Of a stretch of DNA of 64,000 bases, positions 28,213-36,365 are shown piece by piece (positions within the stretch are counted from its first letter, which is position 1; every line of letters begins with the position of its first letter). This stretch comes from Paenibacillus endophyticus (GTDB lineage Bacteria > Bacillota > Bacilli > Paenibacillales > Paenibacillaceae): positions 62,001 to 126,000 of the forward strand of contig NZ_JACHXW010000006.1 of the NCBI RefSeq assembly GCF_014192395.1, written 5' to 3'. Position numbers and translations under genes: made by a program. The notes beneath the pieces were generated by a model. That model was not told the DNA's origin. It did no database searches and saw only the letters and a program-made list of their open reading frames with translations.

Positions 28213-28455
28213 TTACTGCCACATTGGGTGTGCTACATTTTCAGCGTCTTTTACTGCTGCAGGGCTTTCCGGAAGTACCAAGTAAAATTTATTAGCGGAT
28301 TCTTCAACAACTTCAACTTCGATTGCGTCCGGAAGATCTACGCCAAATGCTTCTTTGACTGCTGCTTTCGGATTGGCAATAAGCTGTTTTTTGAATTCGG
28401 CGTCTTCCCACGCTTTTTTTATGATTTGTTCTTGAAGATCTTGTCTTGTTGACAC
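28213..28455 (-). CDS. NHLP-leader peptide 2 with penultimate Trp, putative pheromone precursor
   Basis: 80 residues, same length as peptide 1. The leader (about 5-60) is almost the same (IIKKAWEDAEFKKQL, NPKAAVKEAFG, VLP), but the last 18 residues differ and end HPMWQ, again with Trp79 next to last. A conserved leader with a variable tail and an invariant Trp is what a modified peptide signal would show. The start is GTG after AAGGGTGAT. The isoprenoid enzyme gene ends 103 bp upstream on the same strand. In ComX of Bacillus the Trp close to the C-terminus is prenylated by ComQ; prenylation here is inferred. Confidence 0.87.
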   Translation of the reverse strand: MSTRQDLQEQIIKKAWEDAEFKKQLIANPKAAVKEAFGVDLPDAIEVEVVEESANKFYLVLPESPAAVKDAENVAHPMWQ

Positions 28456-28510
28456 AATAATCACCCTTCCGAATATGTATAAGTTTACCATACTCAGTCT
28501 ATCATGTCCT

Positions 28511-28548
28511 TTCGACAAATTCTATATAAATTTTCAAAAATTCGACAA
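28511..28548 (-). promoter_or_regulatory. Spo0A-box-like pair before peptide 2
   Basis: Two perfect TTGTCGAA boxes on the minus strand (28511-28518, 28541-28548), 30 bp apart. The nearer one is 56 bp from the GTG. The distal one is 18 bp past the isoprenoid gene stop codon, so peptide 2 probably has its own promoter as well as read-through from that gene. Confidence 0.65.
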
Positions 28549-28558
28549 ATAATAGAAT

Positions 28559-29506
28559 CTATTGGACCTGTAAATGAGTGGAATTGGTCATAAAGTAATT
28601 GAGTCCGCCTTTTAAAAGCGCTTTTTTGTTTGATTCTAATGCATCACGGATCTGGTTCAAATGGTCTAATATAAACGAATGGAAATCTATCAGTCCGCTC
28701 ATTCCTGCATCCAATTCAAGCAGCTTCTTATGATTGTCGGATGCATGCTGCACATATTGCTGCATGCATCCCCGAATGTATATGGCATTCTCAGCATCTT
28801 TTTCGGTTAAAGGCAATTCGCCTGTGCTTCTCCCCGCAGCAATCATTGCAAGCAGGCCGTTATAGCTGCCTTCAGCCATATCTTCCTTCCAATCCGCGTA
28901 GTCATCTGCCATTTGTAGTGTCATAAGCACGATTTCGATAGCACGCTCAAGCTTCTCGATCAGATCAGTACGGCCAGCTAAAAGGAGCGCGCCAGTACTT
29001 GCGATTTTGACGGGACCAGCTTTGCCGGCGGTGCGGATAGGATCGCTCACAAAATAATCCTCGCGGTCCTCGTTCGTCACGCTTTCAGCCCATACGGCTG
29101 CATATCGGTTATAATAGCCCCAAAATGGGGAGTTTGAAGGGAATAGCTGGCGGAATACGTTATACATCTCGAGCAAAAAGAGATTTCCAAGGACAAGCTG
29201 TTCCTTCCAGCCGGAAGAAGGCTGGCTGTCCATCACGTCATCTTGAATAAAAAAATAAAGCATTCCATATACATTAGCTAAAGCAAGTCGCTCGCACTCC
29301 AAATCGCTGATGCCGCTTGGCTCCTTGACCCAGAATGGAAGCAGGCTGCAAATATAGTCTTTGCCGCTGTGATCCTTAACCGGGTTGTGTTTGTCTGCAT
29401 AGGCAAGACCTAATGTCCGCAGAGGCTCGGGGAATTGCGCGATGGAAAGCTCGGCCTGCGAGTAAACTTGTCCCAGTTGTTCTTTATAACGATTAAACCA
29501 TTCCAT
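28559..29506 (-). CDS. Class I isoprenoid enzyme, ComQ-like prenyltransferase candidate
   Basis: 315 residues, all-helical. Two Asp-rich motifs of prenyl-chain enzymes are intact: DDVMD (Asp89, 90, 93) and DDYAD (Asp201, 202, 205), which bind Mg and diphosphate. Two DDxxD motifs fit a prenyltransferase more than a terpene cyclase, which would have an NSE motif. Length is close to ComQ (about 300). GGAGGG is seven bases before the ATG at 29506; the longer frame has no site. It stands next to the NHLP peptide gene, so the likely substrate is that peptide (inference); it could instead make a free terpenoid. Confidence 0.8.
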   Translation of the reverse strand: MEWFNRYKEQLGQVYSQAELSIAQFPEPLRTLGLAYADKHNPVKDHSGKDYICSLLPFWVKEPSGISDLECERLALANVYGMLYFFIQDDVMDSQPSSGWKEQLVLGNLFLLEMYNVFRQLFPSNSPFWGYYNRYAAVWAESVTNEDREDYFVSDPIRTAGKAGPVKIASTGALLLAGRTDLIEKLERAIEIVLMTLQMADDYADWKEDMAEGSYNGLLAMIAAGRSTGELPLTEKDAENAIYIRGCMQQYVQHASDNHKKLLELDAGMSGLIDFHSFILDHLNQIRDALESNKKALLKGGLNYFMTNSTHLQVQ

Positions 29507-29881
29507 AGATAAACCCTCCGCTGCCATTGTAATGAAAGTAAAACGACTATACTAAATTATTTTCGAGCGCATATAAATAGTTTAAGCAAGACGTAAATCT
29601 TTTCCTACTATATCATCTCTCAGATATGCAAATGTTAACATTTTTTTAAGCATGAGGGAGAAAAGGGCGACTTTCTTATTGAGTAAAAGGAGAAAATCCA
29701 GTAATATGGAGTAAGGTTATGCAAGTAGGAGAGTTTGGTAGACGATCTTCTGTCACACTATGCTTACAGAACTGGACTAAGGTCGGGGATAGGCCTATTA
29801 CCTGAGCAGGTTTAGAATTTAGTTCTCCTGCATTAAAGTTAATACCTAGATGAAAGTTCTTTAATGTGGAGGTAGTACGGC
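29507..29881. other. 375-bp intergenic region between divergent genes
   Basis: No convincing gene. It should hold the promoter of the isoprenoid gene (a TATAGT-like box near 29553 on the minus strand) and of the papain-like gene. CATTAAAG (29831-29838) and CTTTAATG (29859-29866) form an inverted repeat right before the GGAGG site of the latter, so it may control its translation or bind a regulator. A weak minus-strand frame at 29676-29945 is not supported. Confidence 0.4.
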
Positions 29882-30451
29882 ATGAATAGAGAAAAGGAAA
29901 TCTATGTGCTCTTAACGAACACGGGGACATTATTTTCGAAGACAATTAGATGGTATACAAAGAACATGCTGAACCATGCGTCGATTGCTTTTGACAGCGA
30001 TTTGAATGAGGTCTACAGCTTTGGGAGAAAAAACCCAAGTAATCCGTTTTTTGCTGGATTCGTGAAAGAGGACGTACGAGGCGTGTTTTTTGAACATTCG
30101 ACCTGCGCACTATACAGATGCACGATTAGTCATTGTGCCTATATAAACATAAGAAATCAGATCCAGTATATGGAGAAGAATCGCGATCAATACAAGTACA
30201 ATCTGCTTGGCATGCTCGGCATTATGCTCAACATTGAGATGAAACGGGATTATGCATATTTTTGCTCGCAATTCGTTGCTTCTGTTTTTGAGGAGAGCGG
30301 AGTGAATTTAGTCAATAAGCCATCTTTGTTCGTTACTCCAGCCGATCTGGAGAATACAACATTGCTTGAATTAGTCTATCATGGCAAGCTGCATGCGTAT
30401 ACGGGCGTCGCAGAGGAAATTAAAGCAACGGGCACCTTCAGAACGGCATAA
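29882..30451 (+). CDS. Permuted papain-like (YiiX/C92-type) protein
   Basis: 189 residues. A His in NHASIAFD (about residue 34) comes before a Cys in YFCSQFVASVF (about residue 124); this His-then-Cys order marks the circularly permuted papain fold of YiiX-like amidases or peptidases. No signal peptide. GGAGG lies upstream. It is divergent from the isoprenoid enzyme gene; whether it cuts the NHLP leader or acts on cell-wall or lipid amides is not known. Confidence 0.7.
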   Translation: MNREKEIYVLLTNTGTLFSKTIRWYTKNMLNHASIAFDSDLNEVYSFGRKNPSNPFFAGFVKEDVRGVFFEHSTCALYRCTISHCAYINIRNQIQYMEKNRDQYKYNLLGMLGIMLNIEMKRDYAYFCSQFVASVFEESGVNLVNKPSLFVTPADLENTTLLELVYHGKLHAYTGVAEEIKATGTFRTA

Positions 30452-30483
30452 AGAAGATCTCTCATGAAGAGGTCTTTTTTTCT
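30452..30483 (+). terminator. Terminator after the papain-like gene
   Basis: AAGATCTCT pairs with AGAGGTCTT (one G-T), followed by a long T-run. Confidence 0.75.
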
Positions 30484-30531
30484 TTTATACCCGATACGAA
30501 TGACTTTCAAACACGGAGGTTGAATGAGAAA

Positions 30532-31614
30532 ATGTCGATAATCAGTTTCGGAATTGTTGGCGGCGGCTGGCGCGCGGAATTTTATATAAGGATCGCCAAA
30601 GCGATGCCTGACCGCTTCCATATCCATGCCATCATGGTAAGGGATGAACAAAAAGGATTGGAGCTGGAGGCGAAATGGGGCATACGGACGGTCCGCACGC
30701 TTCGGCAATTGATGGAGGAGTCCAGCCAATTCAGTTTTGTAGTTGTTTCTGTTCCTCGGCTTGTTGCGCCAGAGATCATGCTTGAACTAGCGGAGAGAGG
30801 AATACCCGTCTTAGCCGAGACGCCCCCAGCGGCTGATATTGCAGGTCTCCAAGCATTATGCGAGTCCATGCCGAAGGACGCGAAAATCCAAGTAGCGGAG
30901 CAATATTTGTTTCAGCCTATGCACGCAGCACGGATTAAGCTTGCCCATTCCGGGAAGCTTGGCGAGGTGTCGCAGGTACAGGTTTCGGCTGCCCATGATT
31001 ACCATGGAATCAGCTTGATTCGGCAGCTTCTGGGCATTGGCTTCGAACCTGCAGAGATTAGCGGGCAGGAGTTCGAATCGATGCTCATGAAAGGGCCAAG
31101 CCGTCAAGGCGATCCGCAGGAAGAGCAGCTGGCTCCGTCCATCCAAAGAATCGCAACTTTCCGCTTTGGCAATAAGCTGGCCGTTTATGATTTCACAGGC
31201 GATCAATATTTCTCATGGGTTCGCCGAAGCCGAATGCTGGTAAGAGGCAGTAAAGGGGAGCTTGTTGACAACGAAATGAGTTATTTGCATGATTTTACCA
31301 CACCTATCTATACGAAGCTTCAGCGTGTGGATACAGGGCACCATGGCAATTTGGAGGGCTATTACCACCGCGGTGTCATGGCAGAAGGGGAGTGGCTGTA
31401 TCGAAATCCGGCCGCTCCCGCTAGACTGAGTGATGATGAAATTGCGATCGCGACCTGTTTGCTCCGAATGGGCGATTACGCCGCAGGGAATGGCCCGTCA
31501 TTCTATAGCTTGGCAGAGGCTGCACAGGACCACTATCTTGCGCTTCTGATGGATCAGGCAATCATGACAGGTAAAACGATCCGTTCCACTGTAATGAATT
31601 GGTTCTCTGAATAG
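30532..31614 (+). CDS. Gfo/Idh/MocA-family oxidoreductase
   Basis: 360 residues. Rossmann motif FGIVGGGWRA at the N-terminus, an AETPPA segment where the usual EKP is found, so the conserved Lys is replaced, and a C-terminal alpha/beta domain. The missing Lys suggests unusual chemistry or a different role. The ATG at 30532 is taken; the TTG at 30520 touches the GGAGG site. A single gene with its own terminator. Confidence 0.8.
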   Translation: MSIISFGIVGGGWRAEFYIRIAKAMPDRFHIHAIMVRDEQKGLELEAKWGIRTVRTLRQLMEESSQFSFVVVSVPRLVAPEIMLELAERGIPVLAETPPAADIAGLQALCESMPKDAKIQVAEQYLFQPMHAARIKLAHSGKLGEVSQVQVSAAHDYHGISLIRQLLGIGFEPAEISGQEFESMLMKGPSRQGDPQEEQLAPSIQRIATFRFGNKLAVYDFTGDQYFSWVRRSRMLVRGSKGELVDNEMSYLHDFTTPIYTKLQRVDTGHHGNLEGYYHRGVMAEGEWLYRNPAAPARLSDDEIAIATCLLRMGDYAAGNGPSFYSLAEAAQDHYLALLMDQAIMTGKTIRSTVMNWFSE

Positions 31615-31647
31615 AAATGGTGATTGAAGAAAATATGGATTAGCCGT

Positions 31648-31691
31648 GAGCGGCTCTCTCAAGCAAGATAAATGGGAGAGGCCGCTTTATT
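31648..31691 (+). terminator. Terminator before the iron operon
   Basis: GAGCGGCTCTCTC pairs with GGGAGAGGCCGCTT, then TTATTT. Confidence 0.75.
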
Positions 31692-31709
31692 TAGTACTAA
31701 AATATTTAA

Positions 31710-31739
31710 TTGACAATGATTATCACATGCGAATATACT
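31710..31739 (+). promoter_or_regulatory. Fur box overlapping the efe promoter
   Basis: TGACAATGATTATCA (31711-31725) matches the 7-1-7 Fur site TGATAATNATTATCA with one mismatch. It overlaps a TTGACA -35 (31710-31715), with TATACT (31734-31739) 18 bp on, so iron-loaded Fur would block transcription. Confidence 0.85.
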
Positions 31740-31790
31740 TCATTTTAGAATAAAACAGATCGAATCTATTGGAGTAGGGGAGCAATCATA

Positions 31791-32654
31791 ATGAAGTTTA
31801 AAGTCATGTCTTTTTTAGTGGCGTGTACAATCGTATTTACGGGCTGCGGCTCAAATGCTGTGGAGAATGATAAAGTGGCTAATGAGAGCGCCTCGACGAA
31901 TGCAGCGAATGAAACGGCTGCAGCGGACGACGCATGGGCGCCGATACTTGAGAGCTATCGGCAATTTACGATTGAGCAGGCAGACACCTTTATAATAGAA
32001 ACGGAGAAGTTCGTGACGGCTGTGAAAGATGGCGACGTGGAAACGGCGAAGCAGCTTTATGCACCAACACGTATGTATTTCGAGCGAATTGAGCCGATAG
32101 CGGAAGCGATTGGTGATCTAGACCCCAATATCGATGCACGGGAAAATGACGTTGAGGATAAAGATTGGCGTGGTTTCCACCGAATTGAGCAAGGTTTGTG
32201 GGAGAAAAACTCGACAGCGGGCATGGAGGAATATGCCGATCGCCTGCTGGAGGATGTCAAGCTGCTTCGCGCTTTGATGGAAACTGTCGAGGTGGAGCCT
32301 AGCTTGCTCGTAACGGGTGCGGTAGAGCTGCTGAATGAAGTATCATCCTCTAAAGTAACGGGCGAGGAAGAGCGTTACTCGCATACGGATTTGTATGATT
32401 TCGCTGCGAATGTGGAAGGCGCAGACAAAATCTATCAGCTGGTTAAGGGTGAATTGAATAAGAAGGATGCGGCTCTTGACGAGCAGATTGGGAAAGGCTT
32501 TGCTGATCTGGAGCAGGCGCTTGCCGGATACAAATCAGGTGACGGCTATGTATCCTATTTGGAATTAAAAGAAGAAGATACGAAAAAGCTGAGCCAGCTC
32601 ATCGACGCGCTCGCAGAGCCGCTGTCGCAAATGGGGACCATATTGGAGGCATAA
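31791..32654 (+). CDS. efeO: Iron uptake lipoprotein EfeO (M75/imelysin domain)
   Basis: 287 residues. Lipobox FTGC with Cys19, a short Asn/Ser/Ala-rich linker, then an all-helical M75 domain with the metal motif HRIE (in GFHRIEQGLW). It lacks an N-terminal cupredoxin domain, as in other Firmicutes. It binds iron outside the membrane and works with EfeB and EfeU, encoded next. Controlled by the Fur box upstream. Confidence 0.92.
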   Translation: MKFKVMSFLVACTIVFTGCGSNAVENDKVANESASTNAANETAAADDAWAPILESYRQFTIEQADTFIIETEKFVTAVKDGDVETAKQLYAPTRMYFERIEPIAEAIGDLDPNIDARENDVEDKDWRGFHRIEQGLWEKNSTAGMEEYADRLLEDVKLLRALMETVEVEPSLLVTGAVELLNEVSSSKVTGEEERYSHTDLYDFAANVEGADKIYQLVKGELNKKDAALDEQIGKGFADLEQALAGYKSGDGYVSYLELKEEDTKKLSQLIDALAEPLSQMGTILEA

Positions 32655-32658
32655 CAGC

Positions 32659-33966
32659 ATGGACAGACCTACAGAACATAATGAAGGTCAAACGAAGAGC
32701 AAACCGACAGATAATAAAATCAGCCGCAGGGATTTACTGCGGTTGGCTGGCGTTGGCGGGGCCGGCTTGCTGCTCGGAGCAACGGGAGTGGGAAGTTTAT
32801 TCTCGGGACAGATGCGCAGTGCGGCGAAGCCGGCGTCGCAGATTCCCGAAGACAAATCAGCTGATATCGTTAGCTTCTATGGCAAGCATCAAGCCGGAAT
32901 TACGACGCCGGCACAGGACTTTATCATCTTTGCTGCGTTTGATGTAACAGCAGCTGCGCTAGGAGACGTGCGCAAGCTGTTCCAGGATTGGACCAAAGCG
33001 GCCGCGGCGATGGCTAAGGGGGAGCTGCTGGGCGATTCGAACGACAACTTAAACTTGCCGCCATCGGATACGGGGGAGGCGGAGGGGTTATCCCCTTCGC
33101 GCACGACGATTACCTTTGGCGTAGGTCCATCCTTTTTCGATGGGAGATACGGCTTAGCTGGGAAACGGCCTGCACCTCTCACCGACTTGCCTGCATTCGG
33201 AGGGGATGAGCTGCGCGAGGAATGGTCCGGCGGCGACATTGGCGTTCAAGTAAATGCGAACGACATGCAGATTGCCTTTCATGCGCTGCGCAATTTGGCT
33301 CGAATTGCGCGTGGGAAAGCCGTGCTGCGCTGGACGCAGGAAGGCTTTCAGCGCACAAGCAGCTCCGATCCGTCGGGAGCGACGCCACGGAATTTAATGG
33401 GGTTCCGTGACGGAACGGGCAACCCTGATGTAACGGACGAAGCGGAGATGAACAAGGTTGTATGGGCTTCTGCTGCTGATGGCATGGCTTGGATGAACGG
33501 GGGCAGCTATATGGCAGTTAGGCGGATCCGGATGCGGGTAGAAGTCTGGGACCGCTCGACGCTTGGCGATCAAGAGGCTACCTTTGGAAGGCATCGCGCT
33601 AGCGGCGCACCGCTCGGCGCTGTTCATGAGAGGGATAAGCTCGATTTTGATCAAAAGGATGAGAAGGGCAAGCCCGTCATTCCCATGAACGCTCATGTGC
33701 GTCTCGCACACGGCGACGGCACGGTGAAAATCCTGCGCCGCTCTTATTCATATTCAAGCGGCATTGACAACAAAACGGGCCAACTCGATGCTGGCTTGCT
33801 GTTTATTTGCTATAATCGCGATTCTCGGAAGCAGTTTATCCCCATGCAGCAAAAGCTTGGTCAGAGCGACCTGTTGAACGAGTACATCGTGCATACGGGA
33901 AGTGCCGTATTTGCTTGCTTCCCCGGGGTCAGCGAAGGCGGCTATATTGGAGAAACGTTATTTTAG
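32659..33966 (+). CDS. efeB: Dyp-type haem peroxidase EfeB, Tat-exported
   Basis: 435 residues. A twin-arginine signal (SRRDLLRLAG, about residue 22) shows folded export with haem. The Dyp motif GFRDGTGNP (Asp about residue 255) and a haem-ligand His near AHVRLAHG are present. In EfeUOB systems it oxidises ferrous iron or draws iron from haem for uptake. It starts four bases after efeO, with GGAGG in the efeO end. Confidence 0.93.
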   Translation: MDRPTEHNEGQTKSKPTDNKISRRDLLRLAGVGGAGLLLGATGVGSLFSGQMRSAAKPASQIPEDKSADIVSFYGKHQAGITTPAQDFIIFAAFDVTAAALGDVRKLFQDWTKAAAAMAKGELLGDSNDNLNLPPSDTGEAEGLSPSRTTITFGVGPSFFDGRYGLAGKRPAPLTDLPAFGGDELREEWSGGDIGVQVNANDMQIAFHALRNLARIARGKAVLRWTQEGFQRTSSSDPSGATPRNLMGFRDGTGNPDVTDEAEMNKVVWASAADGMAWMNGGSYMAVRRIRMRVEVWDRSTLGDQEATFGRHRASGAPLGAVHERDKLDFDQKDEKGKPVIPMNAHVRLAHGDGTVKILRRSYSYSSGIDNKTGQLDAGLLFICYNRDSRKQFIPMQQKLGQSDLLNEYIVHTGSAVFACFPGVSEGGYIGETLF

Positions 33967-34032
33967 ATATTTTAGATGCGAGAGCTCGCAATGAAACGAT
34001 AGAAGCTCTTCGGAATGAAAGGAGCGGACAGC

Positions 34033-35841
34033 ATGTTCGCACAACCTAGCAGCGGAATGAAACGATATCTAAAACGTTTCGTTTCCGTTGTTTTTCTATT
34101 CGTCCTATTAGTGGCAGGCGTTATTCCAATTCATGCAGAAGATGAACAGGCAGCTGAGCTGAATCAGCTGCTGCCGCTCATCGGCAGCGCTTTGGTTGAA
34201 GCCGGGCAAGGAAAGTGGAAGGAAGCAAGCGTCCACGTAGACTCTGCTGCAGCAAAGTGGCAGCAGCTGAATCCATTATCCACCAAGGAGTCGGCTGCTG
34301 TAGACTCAGCGTTTGCAGGGGCGGCGAAAGCGCTGTTGGCAGCGGGCAGCGCGGCGGATGAAGGTAAAGGCAAGCAGTCGCTTTCTACGCTCGCAAAGGC
34401 ATTGAACAACTATGTGGAAAGCGTACAAGAGCAGGTCCCGCAGCTTGATGGAAAAGCTGCTGCGGCAAGCTTGCTTCCGTTGGTTGGACAGCTGCTTGCT
34501 CATGTTGATGCAGGGGAATGGGAGCAGGCGAACGCCGCTTACAAACAAATCAATGCAGGCTGGCCTAAGATCGAGCCTGCCGTAAGGGCGGATAACCTTG
34601 TCGTATACGGAAGCTTGGAGACAAGGATGAGCATGCTGCGCATCGCCATTCAGGCCGATCCGCCCCGTACAGAGCAAGCGCAGACCGAGGGAGCTGCACT
34701 CATTCAGCTCATTCATGATTATGAAGCAGGTAAGGTTGCGGCTGTCACAGAGGATGCGGGCTTGACTGTCGCAGATGCCGTTGACATGCTTGCACAAGCG
34801 TTAAACGACATTCAGCTCGGTCATTTTCCTGAAGCAGCTGGTCAAATGAATGCATTCATTGCCTCTTGGCCCGCAATCGAAGGCGATGTCCAGCTCCGTT
34901 CTGCTGCGGTGTACAGCCGCATTGAAATTCAGATGGCTGAGGCAGGCGGATATTTGGCATCGAATCCTCCTGCTGCGGATAATGCAGAATCGGTCATTTC
35001 TGAAATGTTGACCGAGATGGAGCCAATGATGCAGGAAACACGCTATACGGCTTGGGATGCAGGAATGATATTGCTCCGTGAGGGGCTTGAAGCGATATTG
35101 GTACTCGCAGCTTTGCTTGCTTACTTGCAGCGTACGGGCAATCAGGACAAGCGAAAATGGGTCTGGTCAGGCGTATGGGCGGGGCTATTGCTCAGCGGCA
35201 TCATGGCTGTCATTTTAACGTATGCGATTGCGCAGGTAGCAGCGGGGAGCGCGCGCGAATCGATAGAAGGCATTGCAGGTTTATTGTCCGTGGCGCTTAT
35301 GATTACGGTCGGCAATTGGCTGCATAATAAGTCCAATATCCACAACTGGAACCAATATATTGATAAACAAATGAATCGTGCACTGGCTCGCGGCAGCCTT
35401 TGGTCCTTGTTTGCCGTTTCCGGGCTAGCTATTTTCCGGGAGGGCGCCGAAACAACAATTTTTTATGTCGGCATGGCACCATCGATTGCGCCTTTTCAGC
35501 TCGCGCTCGGCTTCGGTGTCACATTCGTACTGCTGCTGGCATTAGGCTATGCCATCATTAGATTCAGTGCGAAGCTTCCGGTACGCCCTTTTTTCTTAGT
35601 GGCATCAGCACTTATCTATTACTTGGTCGTTCGTTTTCTTGGAGAGAGCATCCATTCCTTGCAGGTTTCGGGCTGGTTGCCGACACATACGGCTTCAAGC
35701 CTACCGACTATTGGCGCGATAGGCGTATACCCAACCTGGGAGACAACAATACCGCAGCTTGCGGTCCTTTTGTTTATTGTAATTAAGGTTGGTATGACAC
35801 AGCTGCGCCAAGGCGCATCAAAGGCAAGCGTGCGCAAGTGA
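34033..35841 (+). CDS. efeU: Ferrous/ferric iron permease EfeU (FTR1 family)
   Basis: 602 residues. A signal peptide, an extracellular helical region (about 35-340) made of repeated imelysin-like segments, then the FTR1 membrane domain with seven helices. The two REXXE iron motifs are seen as REGLE (about 352) and REGAE (about 475). The extracellular part is longer than in B. subtilis EfeU (about 480 in total). The ATG at 34033 is chosen because AAAGGAG lies eight bases upstream. Last gene of the efe operon. Confidence 0.92.
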   Translation: MFAQPSSGMKRYLKRFVSVVFLFVLLVAGVIPIHAEDEQAAELNQLLPLIGSALVEAGQGKWKEASVHVDSAAAKWQQLNPLSTKESAAVDSAFAGAAKALLAAGSAADEGKGKQSLSTLAKALNNYVESVQEQVPQLDGKAAAASLLPLVGQLLAHVDAGEWEQANAAYKQINAGWPKIEPAVRADNLVVYGSLETRMSMLRIAIQADPPRTEQAQTEGAALIQLIHDYEAGKVAAVTEDAGLTVADAVDMLAQALNDIQLGHFPEAAGQMNAFIASWPAIEGDVQLRSAAVYSRIEIQMAEAGGYLASNPPAADNAESVISEMLTEMEPMMQETRYTAWDAGMILLREGLEAILVLAALLAYLQRTGNQDKRKWVWSGVWAGLLLSGIMAVILTYAIAQVAAGSARESIEGIAGLLSVALMITVGNWLHNKSNIHNWNQYIDKQMNRALARGSLWSLFAVSGLAIFREGAETTIFYVGMAPSIAPFQLALGFGVTFVLLLALGYAIIRFSAKLPVRPFFLVASALIYYLVVRFLGESIHSLQVSGWLPTHTASSLPTIGAIGVYPTWETTIPQLAVLLFIVIKVGMTQLRQGASKASVRK

Positions 35842-36010
35842 ATTTTCAGTCCATAAGCGGGTGTCAGGAGACATACGCCTCGTTATTTGCTTCATACGAC
35901 CTTAAATACGTTTAAGTAATTAAGGAAGCGGAGGCATGTCCAAGCATGGCTTGACAATAGGCGAATCGATGGTGTTTATGGTATGATTTCTGGAAAAGGG
36001 AGGTATCGGA

Positions 36011-36340
36011 GTGAAGGGACAAAGCATTCTTATATCCGCACTTGTATTTGCGCTTCTAATCGCAATTTTTGCGGTGATAAACGTCGATTCGGTGCAGGTA
36101 AATTTCCTATTTACGAAAACGACGCTTCCGCTTATTCTTGTGATCTTGGCATCGACGCTGCTCGGCGGCCTTACGGTAGGTCTTCTTGGCATGATACGGC
36201 AAATCCGGCTTCAGCGCACAATAAAAACGTTGGAGAAGCAGCTGGCGGAGCTTTCTCACGAAGGAAGCCTGCCGGGTACAGCCGGAAAGGAAATAAGCGG
36301 CGAGCAAGAGAAATCGGCGTTCGCGCCGCAGAACGAGTAA
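36011..36340 (+). CDS. LapA-domain (DUF1049) small membrane protein
   Basis: 109 residues with two transmembrane helices (about 5-25 and 40-62), the NVDSVQVNFLF strand typical of LapA/DUF1049 proteins, and a cytoplasmic coiled-coil tail. E. coli LapA takes part in LPS assembly; the role in Gram-positives is unknown. It starts with GTG after GGGAGG. Confidence 0.85.
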   Translation: MKGQSILISALVFALLIAIFAVINVDSVQVNFLFTKTTLPLILVILASTLLGGLTVGLLGMIRQIRLQRTIKTLEKQLAELSHEGSLPGTAGKEISGEQEKSAFAPQNE

Positions 36341-36365
36341 CTTTTTTGTGATAGCGGGGGCATCT

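Noticed and set aside
25683-28455. NHLP peptides as true nitrile hydratase subunits
   Set aside because: They are only 80 residues and lack the Cys metal-binding site; only the leader-like part is shared.
25683-29506. Lasso peptide, lanthipeptide or radical-SAM peptide cluster
   Set aside because: No B/C/E lasso proteins, LanM-like synthetase or radical SAM enzyme lies in the region; the only biosynthetic enzyme is the isoprenoid one.
29676-29945. 89-codon minus-strand frame between the isoprenoid and papain-like genes
   Set aside because: No ribosome site, overlaps the start of the next gene, and the translation shows no family pattern.
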